DNA of 64,000 nucleotides from Ochotona curzoniae (GCF_017591425.1 NW_024464918.1:25510001-25574000), one strand, 5' to 3'; counted from the first letter of the stretch, positions 12,096-24,796 are shown. The notes: generated by a model not told the origin, from the sequence alone. Numbers and translations are program-made.

Positions 12096-15000
12096 CTTTA
12101 TTAATATATAAGCAAAGAGAAAATATAGAGCTGTTAATAATCAGACACCTTTATATAATAAAATTCTGATGAGTCAGCAGGCAGAAGTCCCCACCCTCTA
12201 ACAAGTGTGGTCCAGCTGGGAACTGATGTGGTTATGAGATCTTGCCTAGGGAAAGAAGAGTTGGCATAAAGCCATTAAGAAAGAAGGTCACCCCAATAAT
12301 GACCTCTAAAAACAGAAAAGGAATATGCCCCTAGACAGCCCAAGCAGCCTTAGGTCACAGGACAAGTTTGAGGCAGGTCCAAGACTTGACAATGAATGCT
12401 CCTCAAGCTGGAGTCTTCCCGAGATCCTGAGCAGGAACAGGAAAAGGTTCCCCATGCAGCCCTCAGGGTTGTTTTTCCCAAGGAGGGCAATGTCCCTTAG
12501 GACTTCAGGCAAAACAATCCCCAGAGGGAATCCCCTCTTGGACATGCCTGAGAAATCCCCAACCTCACTGGCCAGATTTTCCTGCATGCAAAGCTTGCCC
12601 ATCCCGGAAGAAACGCCTGCTTGCTAATCCCTACATTTCAAGGAATGGCAAAGACAAATCCAACAACATCAAGAGCTGTGTGTTTGGGTGTAACGCCTTT
12701 GGCATAAAACAGCACTGGGATGACAAAAATGATTTCTCCAAAAAATACGTAATTAATTATCACTTGTCTAACGCATATTATTCACTCCATGATTCATTTG
12801 GTCTCGATGAATAATGGCCATGTACACAGCTCATCAGGTACCCCGTGGGATCTGGAGGTTTCTGAATTTTCCAGAACAGGTGTGCCTGCCTCAGTTGATC
12901 TCGGAGTAAGGTGGAGGCAGCACCTGTCCTCTAGTAGAAGTTCCTTTTCTGCACTGATCAAGACCAGGCCAAGTCAGTGCTGGTCTGAGATTCCACCAAG
13001 GAGGCTGCAGGAGAAAGGGGAGTGAATGCTTCTCTGTAGAAGAAAACTGCAGCCCAGAGTGGAGCCAACAGAGACGCAGGAGGGCAAGTCTATAAAACAA
13101 GAGGAGTAGTACTTGTCCCCCTAGTACCACCCTTGCATGTGGGATAATAAAGAGCGGGTGATTCCTTTGCTTCTGCTGCTTTTTCTTTCTTTTTTTTCTG
13201 AGCATCGGTTGTTTATTTAGATGATTTTCCCCACCTGGCCACACAGCCGATTCTCTTCTGATCCCACAATCACTCTCACACCACCTTGCTCAGGTGGAAA
13301 CTGATGCAGAGAGGGCTCATGTAGCTTTCCTGCTGCCCCTCCAATCTCTCTCCTTTTAATACAACATCTCCATACACCTTCTCAACACATGATAGAGTAG
13401 ACAGTGATTTTTCTCCTGCTCTAACAGAACACAAAGCAGATACTTTGATTTTTTTTTGAATCACCCTAACTTCAACAGTCACAACAACAACTGGCCCAAG
13501 GCAGATGTTCACACGCTATTTGCTGAATGAATGCTGACTGAACATGCAGAAGAGAAGCCTGGGAGGTATCTTCCCAAAGTGAGCTTCCCCCAGATGCCAT
13601 CAGAGTGCAGCTGAATCAAACGTGGAAGGAGCCAGCAGAGCTTTGGAGAAACCGCTGGGCCTGGAAGCAGGCCTTGTTTATCCTTGAAATTCCAGTGACT
13701 GTTCTCTGGCTGCTCACTGGCTACGAAGACGCAAGAGGATGGCTGACCCTGGCAGCCGGCACACATCTACCAGGTCACCAGAAATAGCTTGGAAATGCAT
13801 GTTCAGAGAAACATTAATATATGTAGGTGACTACTGAGCAGTTAATTTTTATGGGTGGGAGCACTTATGCAGGGAGAACACCGAAGTCTTCTGGCCACCC
13901 CCATCCTCCAAGCAGCCTTTCGGTTTTAGCAATCCCTCCCCCTTGGCACCCCAGCGGTTTGGTTCGAAGCAATCATTGACCTAGTTGCTTCTAATCTCAG
14001 AGAATGAATACGGTGAGTGCCTGGTGGGACATCCCAGCAGACCTCCGCATTTGTTTACTTCCTCCTTAAAAATCACTGCTTTGCAGACTGGTCACTGGGG
14101 AAGGAGACAGGGGCCTTCATTCCTACAGCCCACTGAGTAACTCCGATTCTTGGGGGTGGGTCAGTCTCATTTCTTCTACCAGTGGGAATGGGCACAAGGA
14201 CACGTTCAAGGCCAAGGACAGCATCACCAGCTCATCTGTGTTGGTGCCAGGAATAAAACCTAGGGTTTCCTGCTTCAGCGATCTTTCTTATTTCCCGTTA
14301 ACTTGTCAGCTATTAGCTCTGGATTTTGTTTTGTTTCTCAATTTCTTAGAATGTCAGCTATGAGTCATTTTCTTTCAAGGAAAGTTCTGAAAACTGCAAG
14401 GCTGTGCTCTGCTATTGTAAGAACCGTCCATACCTTTCTACCCCACCCAGAGTTCAGCCTCATCCCAAGGCAGCATTTACGTATGACTTCAAGGTTACTG
14501 GCTCACAGTTCTTGGGTCAGTTAACCATTGCTGCCTATTAAACTACCAGAAATTTACATTATTGATCAGCAATCTGTGTAACGAGTGGGCAGCTTTCCTT
14601 CTGACTTTGCCTGGACAAACTCATTCAGTTGCATTCAGCTGATTGGCTGCTGGTGTTGGGCTAGCCTGTGACCCCTGGGTCTCTCTTCTCTCTCGAGGGG
14701 ATAACAGTGGGCTTCGTCACAGCAGGTGCATACCCCGGGTTTAAGAGGAAGCTTCACTTGGAAGTCATGTGATGTCACTTGTGGCCAAGAGACCCCAAAG
14801 TGTGAAGGCTGGTATGGATGCCAGGGTTCCAGCCCTTAACAGGAAGGGAGGCAGAGATTCTGCAACCACAGTTAACCCACCACAGTCCTCCAAGCAGAGG
14901 ATTCAAGAGGGAAGCAGGCAAGCTCTAAGACAATGGGAACTGCACAGCAACATCTATTAACACAGAACGCACAATTTAGCAGAGCCAAATCTAATTTCTA

Positions 15001-15184
15001 AAGATGATAATCAGATAGTAAAAACTTATATTAAAATATTTTTTCTACTTTTAGGTTTATAAAAAAGTTACACAAAATAACAATTTCCACATACCTCTTC
15101 TATTTCAGTCTCGTATATTTCTCCAATATCTGGAATTTGTGCACTACATTTCTTAAAACGGATGAGTCATAACTAACCCATGAT

Positions 15185-15455
15185 TTTTTAAAGATATATT
15201 TAATTTTTATTGGAAAGTCAGATATACAGAGAGAGTGATAGAGGAAAGTCTTCCGTCTGCTGAATCACTCCCTAAGTGGTTACAACAGCTGAAGCTGAGT
15301 CAATCCAAAGCCAGGAGCCAGGAGCTTCTTCTGGGTCTCCCATGTGGGTACAGGGTCCCAAGGAGCAGGGCCACCGGGATTAGAACCAGTTCCCATATGG
15401 GATCCAGGCGTGTGCAAGACAAAGACTTTAGCTGCTAGGCTATCGCACTGGGTCC
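15185..15455 (-). repeat. CSINE, antisense
   Basis: Reverse-complement CSINE: TTTTTAAAGATATATTTAAT, GAAAGTCAGATATACAGAGA, CCAGGAGCCAGGAGCTTCTT, CCCATATGGGATCCAGGCGT and a head ending CACTGGGTCC. The segment between the phrases 'ccaaggagca' and 'gggccaccgg' is shortened. Confidence 0.9.
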
Positions 15456-15774
15456 AATACTAATTCATTATTGACAAAAGACTATGGCTTACAATAATAT
15501 TCACTCTATGTTCTATGAGTTTTGACAAATATATAATATTCTGTAACCATCACAAAAATATCACACAGAATAGTTTCACTGTCTAAAAATCTGTCTGTTC
15601 AAGCCTCCTCCCTCCTGGGAACCAGTCATCTTTTCGCTGACTCCACAGTTTTGTATTTTCCAGAAAGTTATATTCTTGGTACTGTATTTCAGGCTGACTT
15701 CTTTTACCAAAAATACATATTTGAGATTCATTCATGTGTTCTTGATGCTTGATCATTTGTTTTGAAATTTTTCT

Positions 15775-16050
15775 TTAAAAAAAAATTACTTTAGTCATGA
15801 CAGAGAAAGAGTTCATCAATTTATCATTTTAATCCTCAGATCCTCTCACTAGCAGGGCTGCCCAGGCTGAAGCCAGGAGCTCCCACCTCCATCTGTGCCA
15901 ATTCAAGGGTGTAAGGATGCAACTGCTTGAGCCAACACCTGCTGCCTCCCGGAGTGCACACCAGCAGGAAGCTGACATGCAGAGTGAAGTGGGAACTCAG
16001 ATTCAACTACAAGATGTTGGCATTATAAGCAGCATCTAAAACCCAATGCC
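15775..16050 (-). repeat. CSINE, old, inserted in the L1 fragment
   Basis: Contains GGCTGAAGCCAGGAGCTCCC and GAAGTGGGAACTCAGATTCA and ends in a degraded head near ACCCAATGCC. It interrupts the L1 text on both sides. Confidence 0.65.
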
Positions 16051-16782
16051 AAACATATGTTCTGGTAATTCCTTTTTACCATTGAATAATTTTTTATTAT
16101 CTTGAGGTGTGTGTATAGATATAAATACAAATATATAGATAGAAGCATAAATATATATACACATACACAGACACCACAGTTTATCTATTGATATCTAGTA
16201 ACAGATGAATTGGTTGGCTCAAAGTATGAATAGCATTGCTAAAAAATTCTGTGTAGGCTTTGTGTAGACTTTAGTTTTTCACTCACTTGGGTTAAAAAGA
16301 GCATGTTTATTGGAGTTTATGGTTGGAGAATACCTCTAGGGTTGTAAGAAGCCAACAGCTGTTCTGCAAGGGGGCTGCACCACTCTGCATTCTTGCCAGC
16401 AATGACTGAGAGTTGCTGCTGCTCCAAAGCCTTGCCAGCATTGCAGCCACCAGGGTTTCGGGGGTTGTGGACATTCTAACAGGAGTGCAGCAGTACTCAG
16501 GTTTGTTTTACTTTGGGTTTCCCTGGTGACATGTGAAGGTGGAACACATGTACCTGTGTATTTCCCAGCTGTGTATCTTCCTTGGTGAACAACTGATGAC
16601 TTCAGTTTACAATTTTACACAGATTTATTTCTTCTTGTGAGTTTTAAGAGTTCTTTTCATATTTTGGATTATTGGGGCTCTCTTATCTGTTTTGCAAATA
16701 TTTTCTCCTAGTCTATGGCTTGCTTTTTCATGATCTTAATAGTGTTTTTTGCAGGGCAGATGTTTCTAATTTATGTAAGCTT

Positions 16783-16804
16783 CCCTCCCCCGCCCCCACG
16801 CCCC
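16783..16804 (-). other. Strict G-quadruplex motif
   Basis: On the plus strand, C runs of 3, 5, 5 and 4 are separated by 1-3 bases inside the L1 relic. The minus strand (the transcript strand of the gene) therefore carries four G runs. Confidence 0.7.
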
Positions 16805-17329
16805 GCCAGGCTATGCCTTTGGACACTGCATCTAAAAGTCACTGCTACAGCAAAGGCCACCAAGGTTTTCCTCTACATTACCTTCTAGCAGCTGTTGCAT
16901 TCTACTTAAGACCCATGACCTACTTGGAGTTCATTTTTAAGGTCAGTTTTTCTGCATGTAGATGCCTAGTTGTTCCAGCACAGAACTTGGATTTTTATGT
17001 GCAGACTCCTGATCCAAGGGGGGCTCCAGTTTGCTTTTCTTTTTATTTCCCTAGTAATAGGGATAAGGGAGATACTAGAACTCTCTCTTCCTTAACACAC
17101 ACATCGTTAGGGTACATTTATCCATCCTGAATTGCCTGCCTATCCATCCTGAATTGTCTGCCTCCCACACCCACCCCTTATCTGTAACACTCTTCCCCTG
17201 GCCACATTTCAGAAACCTTACCTTCCCCAATCCTCCAAACCTGTTGAATTTGCTCACTAAATACTCAGTGGTTGTGAGACTCTAAACACACAGAAGCAGT
17301 CAGTCCTACTTAGCATGCCATTGATAACT

Positions 17330-17450
17330 TCCTTCCTTCCTTCCTCAACTTGCCTGTAAGTTCTAGGGGAGAACAGAGATTCTCTTTCTCTAGTTTATAC
17401 CAGCTAACTTAGGACAAATCTGGGCACATAATAGCTCCAGCAATCCTTGT
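17330..17450 (+). repeat. L2 3' end remnant
   Basis: CTTGCCTGTAAGTTCTAGGG, GAACAGAGATTCTCTTTCTC and GGGCACATAATAGCTCCAGC match the end of L2 ('...gtaagctcc...cagggactgtc...ggcacatagtagg'). Just before it (17320-17345) is a short CTTC run. Confidence 0.6.
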
Positions 17451-19986
17451 TGATAATTTCAGGCTACTTGGGATCTGGCATTGGCTTATCAAATACAAGT
17501 CAACTGATCTACAAAGCAAATGGCTACATCAAGCCCAAACCCAGCAGCTTCAACCTAGCATGAGTAGAAGGGTGGCACCTGCAATTTTTATGTCTGGTTT
17601 AGCGATACACTAATGTAAGCATCACGGTCATAATCTCCTCAGTGGTCAAAACAATGATAGAGCTGAATGTATTGCCAGAGGCATCACACTATCAAGAGTA
17701 GCAGATGTGTTTCTTTCATTACCATTTCTACACAGGTACAATGTTTATTCTAGTCGTTATGAAAAAGAGTACAAAAATAAATGAAATGGAAAGAGCAAAG
17801 AGCAAAGAGCTCCTGCTGACTGGTTTCCTAACATGCCCAAATAAGCTAACACTCATCCTTGCCCTGCCTTTGCTTCCATCTGAATCAAGTATTCCCATTC
17901 AGTGAAGAATCCCCATTTCACACTGCACAGTGATGGAGGAATCACAGTAGTCAGCACCGACACCGACACCCACACGGTCCGCGTTGTGACTGACACTAAT
18001 CACCACAGCAAAATGAGCAGACTGACTGCTCAGAGTCAACTGAGTCAGACAAAAGTTCCAGGCTTCCATTTGCCCAGATTGCCAAGTTTCCATGTTCTAG
18101 GCAGAAAAACAGACGGAGACAGGAAATGGAGACTAGCAGCACACCACCATAGGAATGAGAATAGATCCTTTGGGACTCAGGACTGTGGCAGCCGCAGGTG
18201 CCGGGCTGGCAGTGCACTTTGCCAACCTGCAGATGCAGGGACATCAGTCAAAGACCCTCTGAGTTTGGGAACCACAGCCCCATTGTTAAAGCACCCACAC
18301 CAGAATCTCCAATCCTCCTCCAAAGGCAAACAGGTGCACTTGTTCTCATCATTCTCTCCTGTGTCTGTGGGTTCCCTAACCTAGCCTAGGCAGGATACAG
18401 TTCCCCTGTAAGGTGTGAAGTGTGTAGAGTAATCTCTCAGTGTGAGTCACTAAACAAGGCACCTCCAGATTTCTACAAAACAAAAAATCCTAAGTCCCTT
18501 TTCCCAGGACCTGTTTACAAAGCAATCCTCCTCCCCTTTTCCTCTTCGCTATCTAGGAATCCCTAAGTGACCTCTGTGTACTCATTGTCGACTCAGAGAC
18601 TCACAGCTATCAGCCACTGAAAACAAAGATCGAAAGACTACTGGTGAAGGTGGCTGTCTTGCATCAGGAGACACTGAGCAACCTCACTCGTGTTAATACG
18701 ATTTCAGCCACTGCCATCTACAGAGATGCCCACGAAGTCTAAGGAAGCAGATTAAGAAGAGTTAGGCATAGCAAGGCAGGGTGATGCCATGGCAGGTCCA
18801 CCCTGAAGAACCAGGAGACTCACTCAATGACTTGAAGTTCTTGGGCTGCTAGTCCATGCTGGTCTTAGAACACACATGCACTATCTATCAAATAATAAGC
18901 AAATAATTCAACTCCCTGAATGCTAGTATGCTTTAAAGCCATCAAATTCAGAGACTCGATTGTCTCAATTTCAGATTTCACCATTGTCTTTACTTGTATT
19001 CTCTTTGTAAATGACACTTAAGGCTAGTTTCCTGCCAGTGCTTACTATCTCTTACTCTCTTCCAAGGCAAAAATCCTTGAGCTCATTTTGTAGCTCTGCA
19101 AGTATTTTATCATGATAGAAGGGCAGGGGGCTAGTGTGCAATCAAACCTGCAGAGTGGCAGGAAAAGGTAGCTGACGTCCTGGAAGCTCCCCCTCATGCT
19201 GAATGTTTCATCAAGCATGAACTGTCTGATGATGGCCTGTGGTAACTCTCAAACTATTTTCACTGGAGTCATACAGCTGCAGCTAGAGAGCCCAGCTGTT
19301 TTGTCAGAACCTCACATTCTTTCTGCAGAAGACTATACTTGACAAGATTAACACGGTGTCTGCAGAATCATGCTAAGAATGAAACCACAGAGAGAACTGG
19401 CTGGAACTCACACAGATTGGTTTCCACGTGGTTCTAGACAACCAGTTCCTGAACTTTCTGTAGAGGTTACAGAAGCTCCACGCCCAAATGATGCATAAAG
19501 CGTTCTTCTCTTTCACATTGTCTTGAGGGGATCACAGCCTTGCTAGGGTTTGAGAACACAAAGATGTGAAGGGCCACCTGGGGATCTTGCTTATGGAAGC
19601 AGAAATGGATGCAGCACTCAACATCCCAGACATAGTGCGGGGGAAGGCAAACTGAGACAACATGAATACATGAAACTGACCACTGAACCTCTACCATCAC
19701 TGCTTGTTTGTGAGATTGGCAGTTGCTATTACCAAAGATGTTTGAGCAGAACAGTAAATCAAAATCATAAAGGCCCAGAAGCAGTTCATTAAGAGTAATG
19801 ACCCTCCTTGGAGATGATGATGCTCAAAAAACTCACAACAAAACAGCCAAGCTCCGATTTCAGGGAGAAGGTTTTAAATCATGTTCATGGGGCAGTGGCT
19901 CAAAGGCAGATGCAGCCAGACAGCACACTTGAGGTGGAATGGCTGATCATGTCCTTGTGTGGTGGGTAGCTGGTCATTGTACTTAC

Positions 19987-20137
19987 AGTGAGTTGGGTCG
20001 GGTGGGTTTGACCACGTCCAGGTCTAAGTCGCTGGAGTTTGTGTTGGGCTGCAGGCTGCTACTGGAATTAAGGATACTGTTTGCGCTGGATGAGACAGAT
20101 TCCAAACTGGAGTTGAGGATGCTGTTTCTTTGCTCCT
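19987..20137 (-). CDS. ARHGAP26: ARHGAP26 coding exon: serine/asparagine-rich linker
   Basis: The third exon in transcript order has acceptor TTTTCTCCTCAG|AG and donor CT|GTAAGT. Joined to the single base left by the previous exon, it reads QEQRNSILNSSLESVSS, then SANSILNSSSSLQPN, then DLDVVKPTRPNSL, and leaves a phase-2 split codon. This is the low-complexity Ser/Asn linker of GRAF1 between RhoGAP and the SH3 domain. It is expected to be disordered and a target for phosphorylation (inference from composition). With the two other exons it gives one uninterrupted frame, which is the strongest evidence for the gene call. The following proline-rich and SH3 exons are not visible in the remaining 19.9 kb. 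At 151 bp, skipping would shift the frame. Confidence 0.96.
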
Positions 20138-20290
20138 CTGAGGAGAAAATGCCACAAATTCTATATTAGCACTATCATACAGGAATTGTCTCTTATATAC
20201 ACAAAATTGGTAAGCATTGAGATTAGATTCAGATCTTGGGTCCCAAGAGAGCTGTTGAAAGGTCACAAGAAAGATAAGAATGAGGAAACA

Positions 20291-20597
20291 GCAATGAGGC
20301 ACAGTGGCTCAGCTACTGCCTAGGATAGCAGCACTCCACATGAGCCCCAATTCAAGTCCTGGCTACACCACTTCTGGTCCAGCTCCCTGCTAAAGCCCCT
20401 GAGAAAGCAGTGCATGATGATCTGAGTGCCTAGGACTCTGCACCCATGTAAGAAATCAGGATGGAATTCTAGTCTCCTGGCTTCAGCCTAGTGTAGGCCT
20501 GCCTGTGTGACCATTTGGAGAGTGAACAGATGGAAGATTTTTTTTCTTTCCCTCTCTCTTTAAAACTCTGCTTTTCAAATAAATAAATGTTTTAAAA
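20291..20597 (+). repeat. CSINE, full length, diverged
   Basis: Runs from a tRNA-like head (GAGGCACAGTGGCTCAGC) through CCAGCTCCCTGCTAAAGCCC and GGACTCTGCACCCATG to CTTTTCAAATAAATAAATG. The tail with AAATAAATAAAT is the older lagomorph type. Confidence 0.85.
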
Positions 20598-22587
20598 GAT
20601 AGAAGGACAAGAATTTAAAAAATTAAAAGGGAGAGTCAAAGTTATTTTACAACAAAGATAATTTGCAACTTGATGGTCAAAGCTCCTCCTCATCTCAACA
20701 AGAGATCCCTCCACTCTCACTTTCGTAAGAGCCAGCTCTTCTTCTAAAAGCAGTCCTACCACTGTTATCACCAATTACGCCTTCTTTGGATCAGTTAGCA
20801 GCAATGGTCAGAACCCAAGCTGCCTCTCCGGGCCCCTCACATTCATCCAGAGGCCCTTGGCTTCTATAACACTCACCTTTTATTCTAAAACTTCTGCCTC
20901 TAATGCTGTACTGTTTGCTCAGGCCATGCTCCAATTCTGAAGCACTTCTACATAGAGTAACTACTGTCTGGCCATGAACTTCCTCATGACTTAGTCTAAA
21001 GTCCCAACCCCTTCCCAGGAACATTGTCTGTGGTGCCTCCAGCCCCAAGTCTTTGACATTTAACTTTAGGTTAATTATTTGTAATAGGCCACACCAATGC
21101 ATACACAATAAAAAGCAAACCCAAGATTCAAGATGTCTTGGTCATGCTTGGAGGATATTCCCAAGCCAGGACAGGAAAAACCTGAGTTCTCTTCCAGGCT
21201 TCAATCCTGAATGATGGCATGGCCTGAGGCAATTTCCACTGGCACTTGGACTCTTAGTTAATCAAGTTACAGAAGAGGGAGCACGAGAACTGCCTTGAGT
21301 AACTCATGGAGCTGTCAGGGGGAAATCAAACGAGCTCATATGTGGGAATGTATAAACTTTAGAATCCTGCTCAGAGAACTAAGTATTTTTCCCATCTTTC
21401 AAAAACTTGGAACCATGCATTAAAAAAAAAATCAGAGGTTGAAATAGCTAAATGGCATAGGCAGATTGACACAGGCACCACTGCTGTTGCAAAATATCAA
21501 AGATTAAGCGTATCATTCCTATCCTCCTCTGTAGAGATCAGCAGATATCTCTGCCATATCTTATCAAGAAACATCATGTCTGGGTTAATCCTCAGTGGAT
21601 CTTGTTGAAATGAGCCAGAAATATACCATATCCCAAAGAAGTCAAATGAGAATCACCATCATGGTAACTTAGAGGTCTACATTTAAACTCAGGTCTCTCT
21701 GATAAAGGGTGAGGTCATTAAAAAAATTTGCCCCTTTGTACTCCTCATGCCTGTAAAAACAAACCATGTTTATGAAATGATATTAGAGTATCTTCACATT
21801 AAATATACATACACATACACCGAGTACCAATGTCCTGGCAACGTCTTTATTGCTCTGAATAAAGCCCAAAGGAAAAGACTGAACAAAAACAAACAAACAA
21901 AAACCCATGAAACTATTCAGGAATTCTGGAATGTTAAGTAGACTCTGAGACATGTGGGCTCTTGATTCCTGAGAGTTACAACTATTCATATTTCAAATGC
22001 TTAAGTTCTTGTCATAAACAACAAACAGAAACCAAGAATTACGCTGAGTCCAGATATAAGACGGGTAATAGGACCAGTAAACAGGAACTTGCCACCACTA
22101 AGCAAAACAACTCTAAAATAGCACAATTAGGCAAACAGTGAGAGAATACATATACCAGCTTTCCTTTAGCAAGGATACTCACATATGAAGATTCCTGAAA
22201 GCCTAAGAGAAGCTTCAGACCACCAAACAAAGAGGGGAAGCTTAAGACAACACCTCTGATCTTTAACTAGGAGAGGTGAATGATTTTAGCTGTAGGATGA
22301 GAAGTATAAGTTTGCCCAATATAATTCTCTGAACTTTTAGAAAACAGACAAATACAAATGTAAATCCAAGTTCTCTACTAATTCTATGAGTTATGATTGT
22401 ACAGACTGAGAACAAGTCTTCTAAAATATATTAGTCTTTTGGTTTATAAAAATAGAAGAAATAATATTTTATTTATCAGGACATATTTTTTCTCCCTTAT
22501 TTTTTGTTAGAAAAAATGAGACATCCAAACTAAAACCTTCCTGAATTTTCACTTATTCAGTGAATGGTTACCGAAAAACCTTCTGAA

Positions 22588-22905
22588 TGGGGATGGTGCT
22601 GTGGCATATCAGCAAGTTAGGCCTCTGCCTGTAGTGCCTACATCTTATATGGGTGCCAGTTTGAGTCCCGGCTATTCCACTTTGATACAGCTCCCTGCTA
22701 ATGTGCCTGGGAAAGTGCAAATGATGACTTAACTCCTTGGATCCCTGCATCGATGTGGTAGACTTGGAGAAAGATACAGGCTCCCTACTTTGGATCAATC
22801 TAGTTCTAAATTCAGTCTTCTAGGGAGTGAACCAACAGATGAGAAGTTTCCCTCTGTCTCTCCTCTTTCTATAAATCTGCCTTTCAAATAAAAATAAACA
22901 TGTTA
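22588..22905 (+). repeat. CSINE, full length, diverged
   Basis: Head GGGGATGGTGCTGTGGCATA, then GGGTGCCAGTTTGAGTCCCG (a B-box-like tRNA segment), CAGCTCCCTGCTAATGTGCC, GGGAGTGAACCAACAGATGA and the tail CTTTCAAATAAAAATAAA. Confidence 0.9.
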
Positions 22906-23123
22906 AAAAGAAATAAAGTCTACCAAGTACCAAATACCTAACCAGACACTAGCAGCCATCTTCACTGATTACTTGGGTATTTCTCAATCTGCATGTATTT
23001 TATTCTTTTGTATGATGGTACTTCAAGAAGTTTGTAGAAAATAAAATTATGTTTCTTTTGTTGTAAAAAAAAATCATGTACAATTGCTTCATAATGTATT
23101 TCCAAAAACTTTTTAAAGACCAA

Positions 23124-23150
23124 CCCCACCCCCCCCATCCCCCCGCCGCC
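23124..23150 (-). other. C-rich tract; G-quadruplex potential on the minus strand
   Basis: C runs of 4, 8 and 6 are separated by one or two bases, followed by GCCGCC. The eight-base run can supply two G-tracts, so four stacked runs are possible on the minus strand. Confidence 0.55.
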
Positions 23151-23594
23151 GGGCATCTACTTTTTTATTTAACTACAAGCAACCTAATACGAGCATTTGG
23201 TTGATAAAATTTTCAAACCACAGCTGAAGACATTACATACAGATGCAATGAATTATAAAATATCTGAATCCGGATATTCATGAAATATGATTTTTAAAAC
23301 TGGACCAAGACAAAAGCTTTTAGAAGACATAGCTCCTGTTATTGTTTGTACGGATAAGGTCAATTTATGAGCTAACGGGGAAGGCTCCAACAAATGAAAC
23401 AAAACATTGTTCTTGAAAAAAGTCCACTAGACAAAGGACACGAGTAGGGGAGATGCAGACTTGACCATGACCCTATGGACTAGAAAAGTCAACAGAATAA
23501 AACAGGTGGCTACACCAAATTGAACTCAAAGATTTCTAGTGTTTCATTCACTGGGGGGTATGAGAAGTTTTATTTCCTTAAAAAATGATTTTGA

Positions 23595-23909
23595 GGGCTG
23601 GGCATGGTAGCCTAGTGCCTAAAGTCCTCACCTTGCATGCGCCTGGATCCCTTATGGGTGCTGATTTTTATCCCAAAAGCCCCACTTCCCATCCAGCTCT
23701 CTGCTTCTGACCAAGGAAAGCAGTTAAGGATGGCCCAAAGCCTTGGGACCCTGCACCCATGTGGGAGGCCTAAAAGAGGCTCTGGGCTCTTGGCTTCAGA
23801 ATGGCTCAGTTTGAGCTGTTAGCAGCTATTTGGGAGTGAATCAGTGGGCAGAAGATCTTCTTCTCCTTTGTATATCTGACTTTCCAATAAAAATAAATCT
23901 TAAAAAAAA
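23595..23909 (+). repeat. CSINE, full length, young, with target-site duplication
   Basis: Head GGGCTGGGCATGGTAGCCTA, then GGATCCCTTATGGGTGCTGA, GCACCCATGTGGGAGGCC and the tail CTTTCCAATAAAAATAAATC. It is flanked by AAAAATGATTTTGAG on the left and AAAAATGATTGTGAG on the right, a target-site duplication with one mismatch. Confidence 0.95.
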
Positions 23910-23934
23910 TGATTGTGAGGTTCTAGTTGTATTG

Positions 23935-23975
23935 TTTGTGTGTGTGTCTGTGTGTATGCATGTATATGCACATAT
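23935..23975 (+). repeat. GT-rich simple repeat
   Basis: An imperfect alternating TG tract grades into TATGCATGTATATGCACAT, directly after the SINE at 23595. Confidence 0.8.
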
Positions 23976-24459
23976 CTCTTCCCAGCTGCATGACCTACAA
24001 CCTGATAAATCCAAACCAGAAGAATTAAAGATCAAAAGCAAAACATCAGAGAAAGGAGGGAGCTATGTGCCCAAGAAGATAACAAGAAACTTAGCGTAAG
24101 ATTTCACAACTCTATAGTCACAGTTGCCTAATATGTATCTATAGGGCAGACTCTCTGTACTGGTATCTCGTGATGGACCTTATGACAAGGGGATCCAGAA
24201 ATTTAGCATTTCCTAACCACAAGCTTATTCCAGCTCTTTAGAGATAAGTGTCTTTAACTGTCGATTATCTCAGATAATGAGTTGAGAACTTCCATGTGGA
24301 AGAGCTATGCTGCAATGCTGACAATCCTAATTTGGGTTAAACTGGAAAGTGAACAATATTCCAAAGAAGGGGTAGAAAGCAAAAACAGCAGCAAATCAAA
24401 TGTTTTAGTGATTATGCCAAATTATACTGAGGCATAATTCTGAAGCACTTGAAATAAGG

Positions 24460-24480
24460 AATAATAATAATAATAAAAAG
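24460..24480 (+). repeat. (AAT)n short tandem repeat
   Basis: Five or so AAT units end in AAAAAGA immediately before a SINE head, a typical A/T-rich integration site. Confidence 0.8.
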
Positions 24481-24482
24481 AC

Positions 24483-24796
24483 AGGGCCCAGCACAGTAGC
24501 CTAGCGGCTAAAGTCTTCATCTTGCACACACTGGGATCCCATGCTGGTTCATATCCCAGCTGCTTCACTTCCCTTTGAGCTTCTGGCTTGTGGTCTGGGA
24601 AAATAGTAGAGGACCACCCAAAGCCTTGGGACCCTGCACCCACATGGGAGACCTGGAAACGGCTCCTCCTGGCTCCTGGCTTCAGATTGGCTCAGCTCCA
24701 GCCATTGTGGCCACTTGGGGAGTGAACCAGTGGATGGAAGATCTTTCTCTCTGTCTCTCTGTAAATCTTTTCAATAAAAATAAAATAAATCTTAAA
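24483..24796 (+). repeat. CSINE, full length, young
   Basis: Head AGGGCCCAGCACAGTAGCCT, then AGCGGCTAAAGTCTTCATCT, CAAAGCCTTGGGACCCTGCA, GAACCAGTGGATGGAAGATC and an A/T tail. I see no clear target-site duplication. Confidence 0.95.

Larger units (their letters stand above)
15480..17020 (-). repeat. Ancient L1 3' end (end of ORF2 and 3'UTR), with a SINE nested in it
   Basis: On the plus strand the text follows the reverse complement of an L1M-type element: TGTATTTTCCAGAAAGTTAT, a GAGATTCATTCATGTGTTCT stretch, GGGGGCTGCACCACTCTGCA, TTGGGTTTCCCTGGTGACAT, and TTTTGCAAATATTTTCTCCT with GTCTATGGCTTGC. Many stops and indels are present, so no protein is encoded. The lineage looks eutherian-wide and older than the nested SINE at 15775-16050. 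Confidence 0.75.
1..19986 (-). other. ARHGAP26 intron downstream of the linker exon (partial)
   Basis: It starts with GTAAGT at 19986 and runs off the window. The next GRAF1 exon (proline-rich, before SH3) was looked for on the minus strand and not seen, so this intron appears to exceed 19.9 kb. It holds a SINE tail (1-70), MIR (0.9 and 9.7 kb), MER5-type copies (7.8 and 10.8 kb), SINEs (7.9, 11.9, 15.2 and 15.8 kb), an L1 3' fragment (15.5-17.0 kb) and an L2 3' end (17.3 kb). I recognise nothing in 1.0-7.7 kb, 8.3-9.6 kb, 12.1-15.1 kb or 17.5-19.9 kb. Confidence 0.8.

Noticed and set aside
16672..17130. Plus-strand open frame of 152 residues
   Set aside because: It lies mostly on the antisense strand of an ancient L1 fragment, so it has no independent coding support.
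17902..18384. Plus-strand open frame of 160 residues, the longest in the window
   Set aside because: Low-complexity composition, no recognisable domain, no splice or promoter context. It is within an intron of a gene on the other strand and is most likely a chance frame.
22588..22905. Possible tRNA gene from the B-box-like segment
   Set aside because: The tRNA-like part is the head of a SINE, with a mutated A box and no cloverleaf. The same holds for the other SINE heads.
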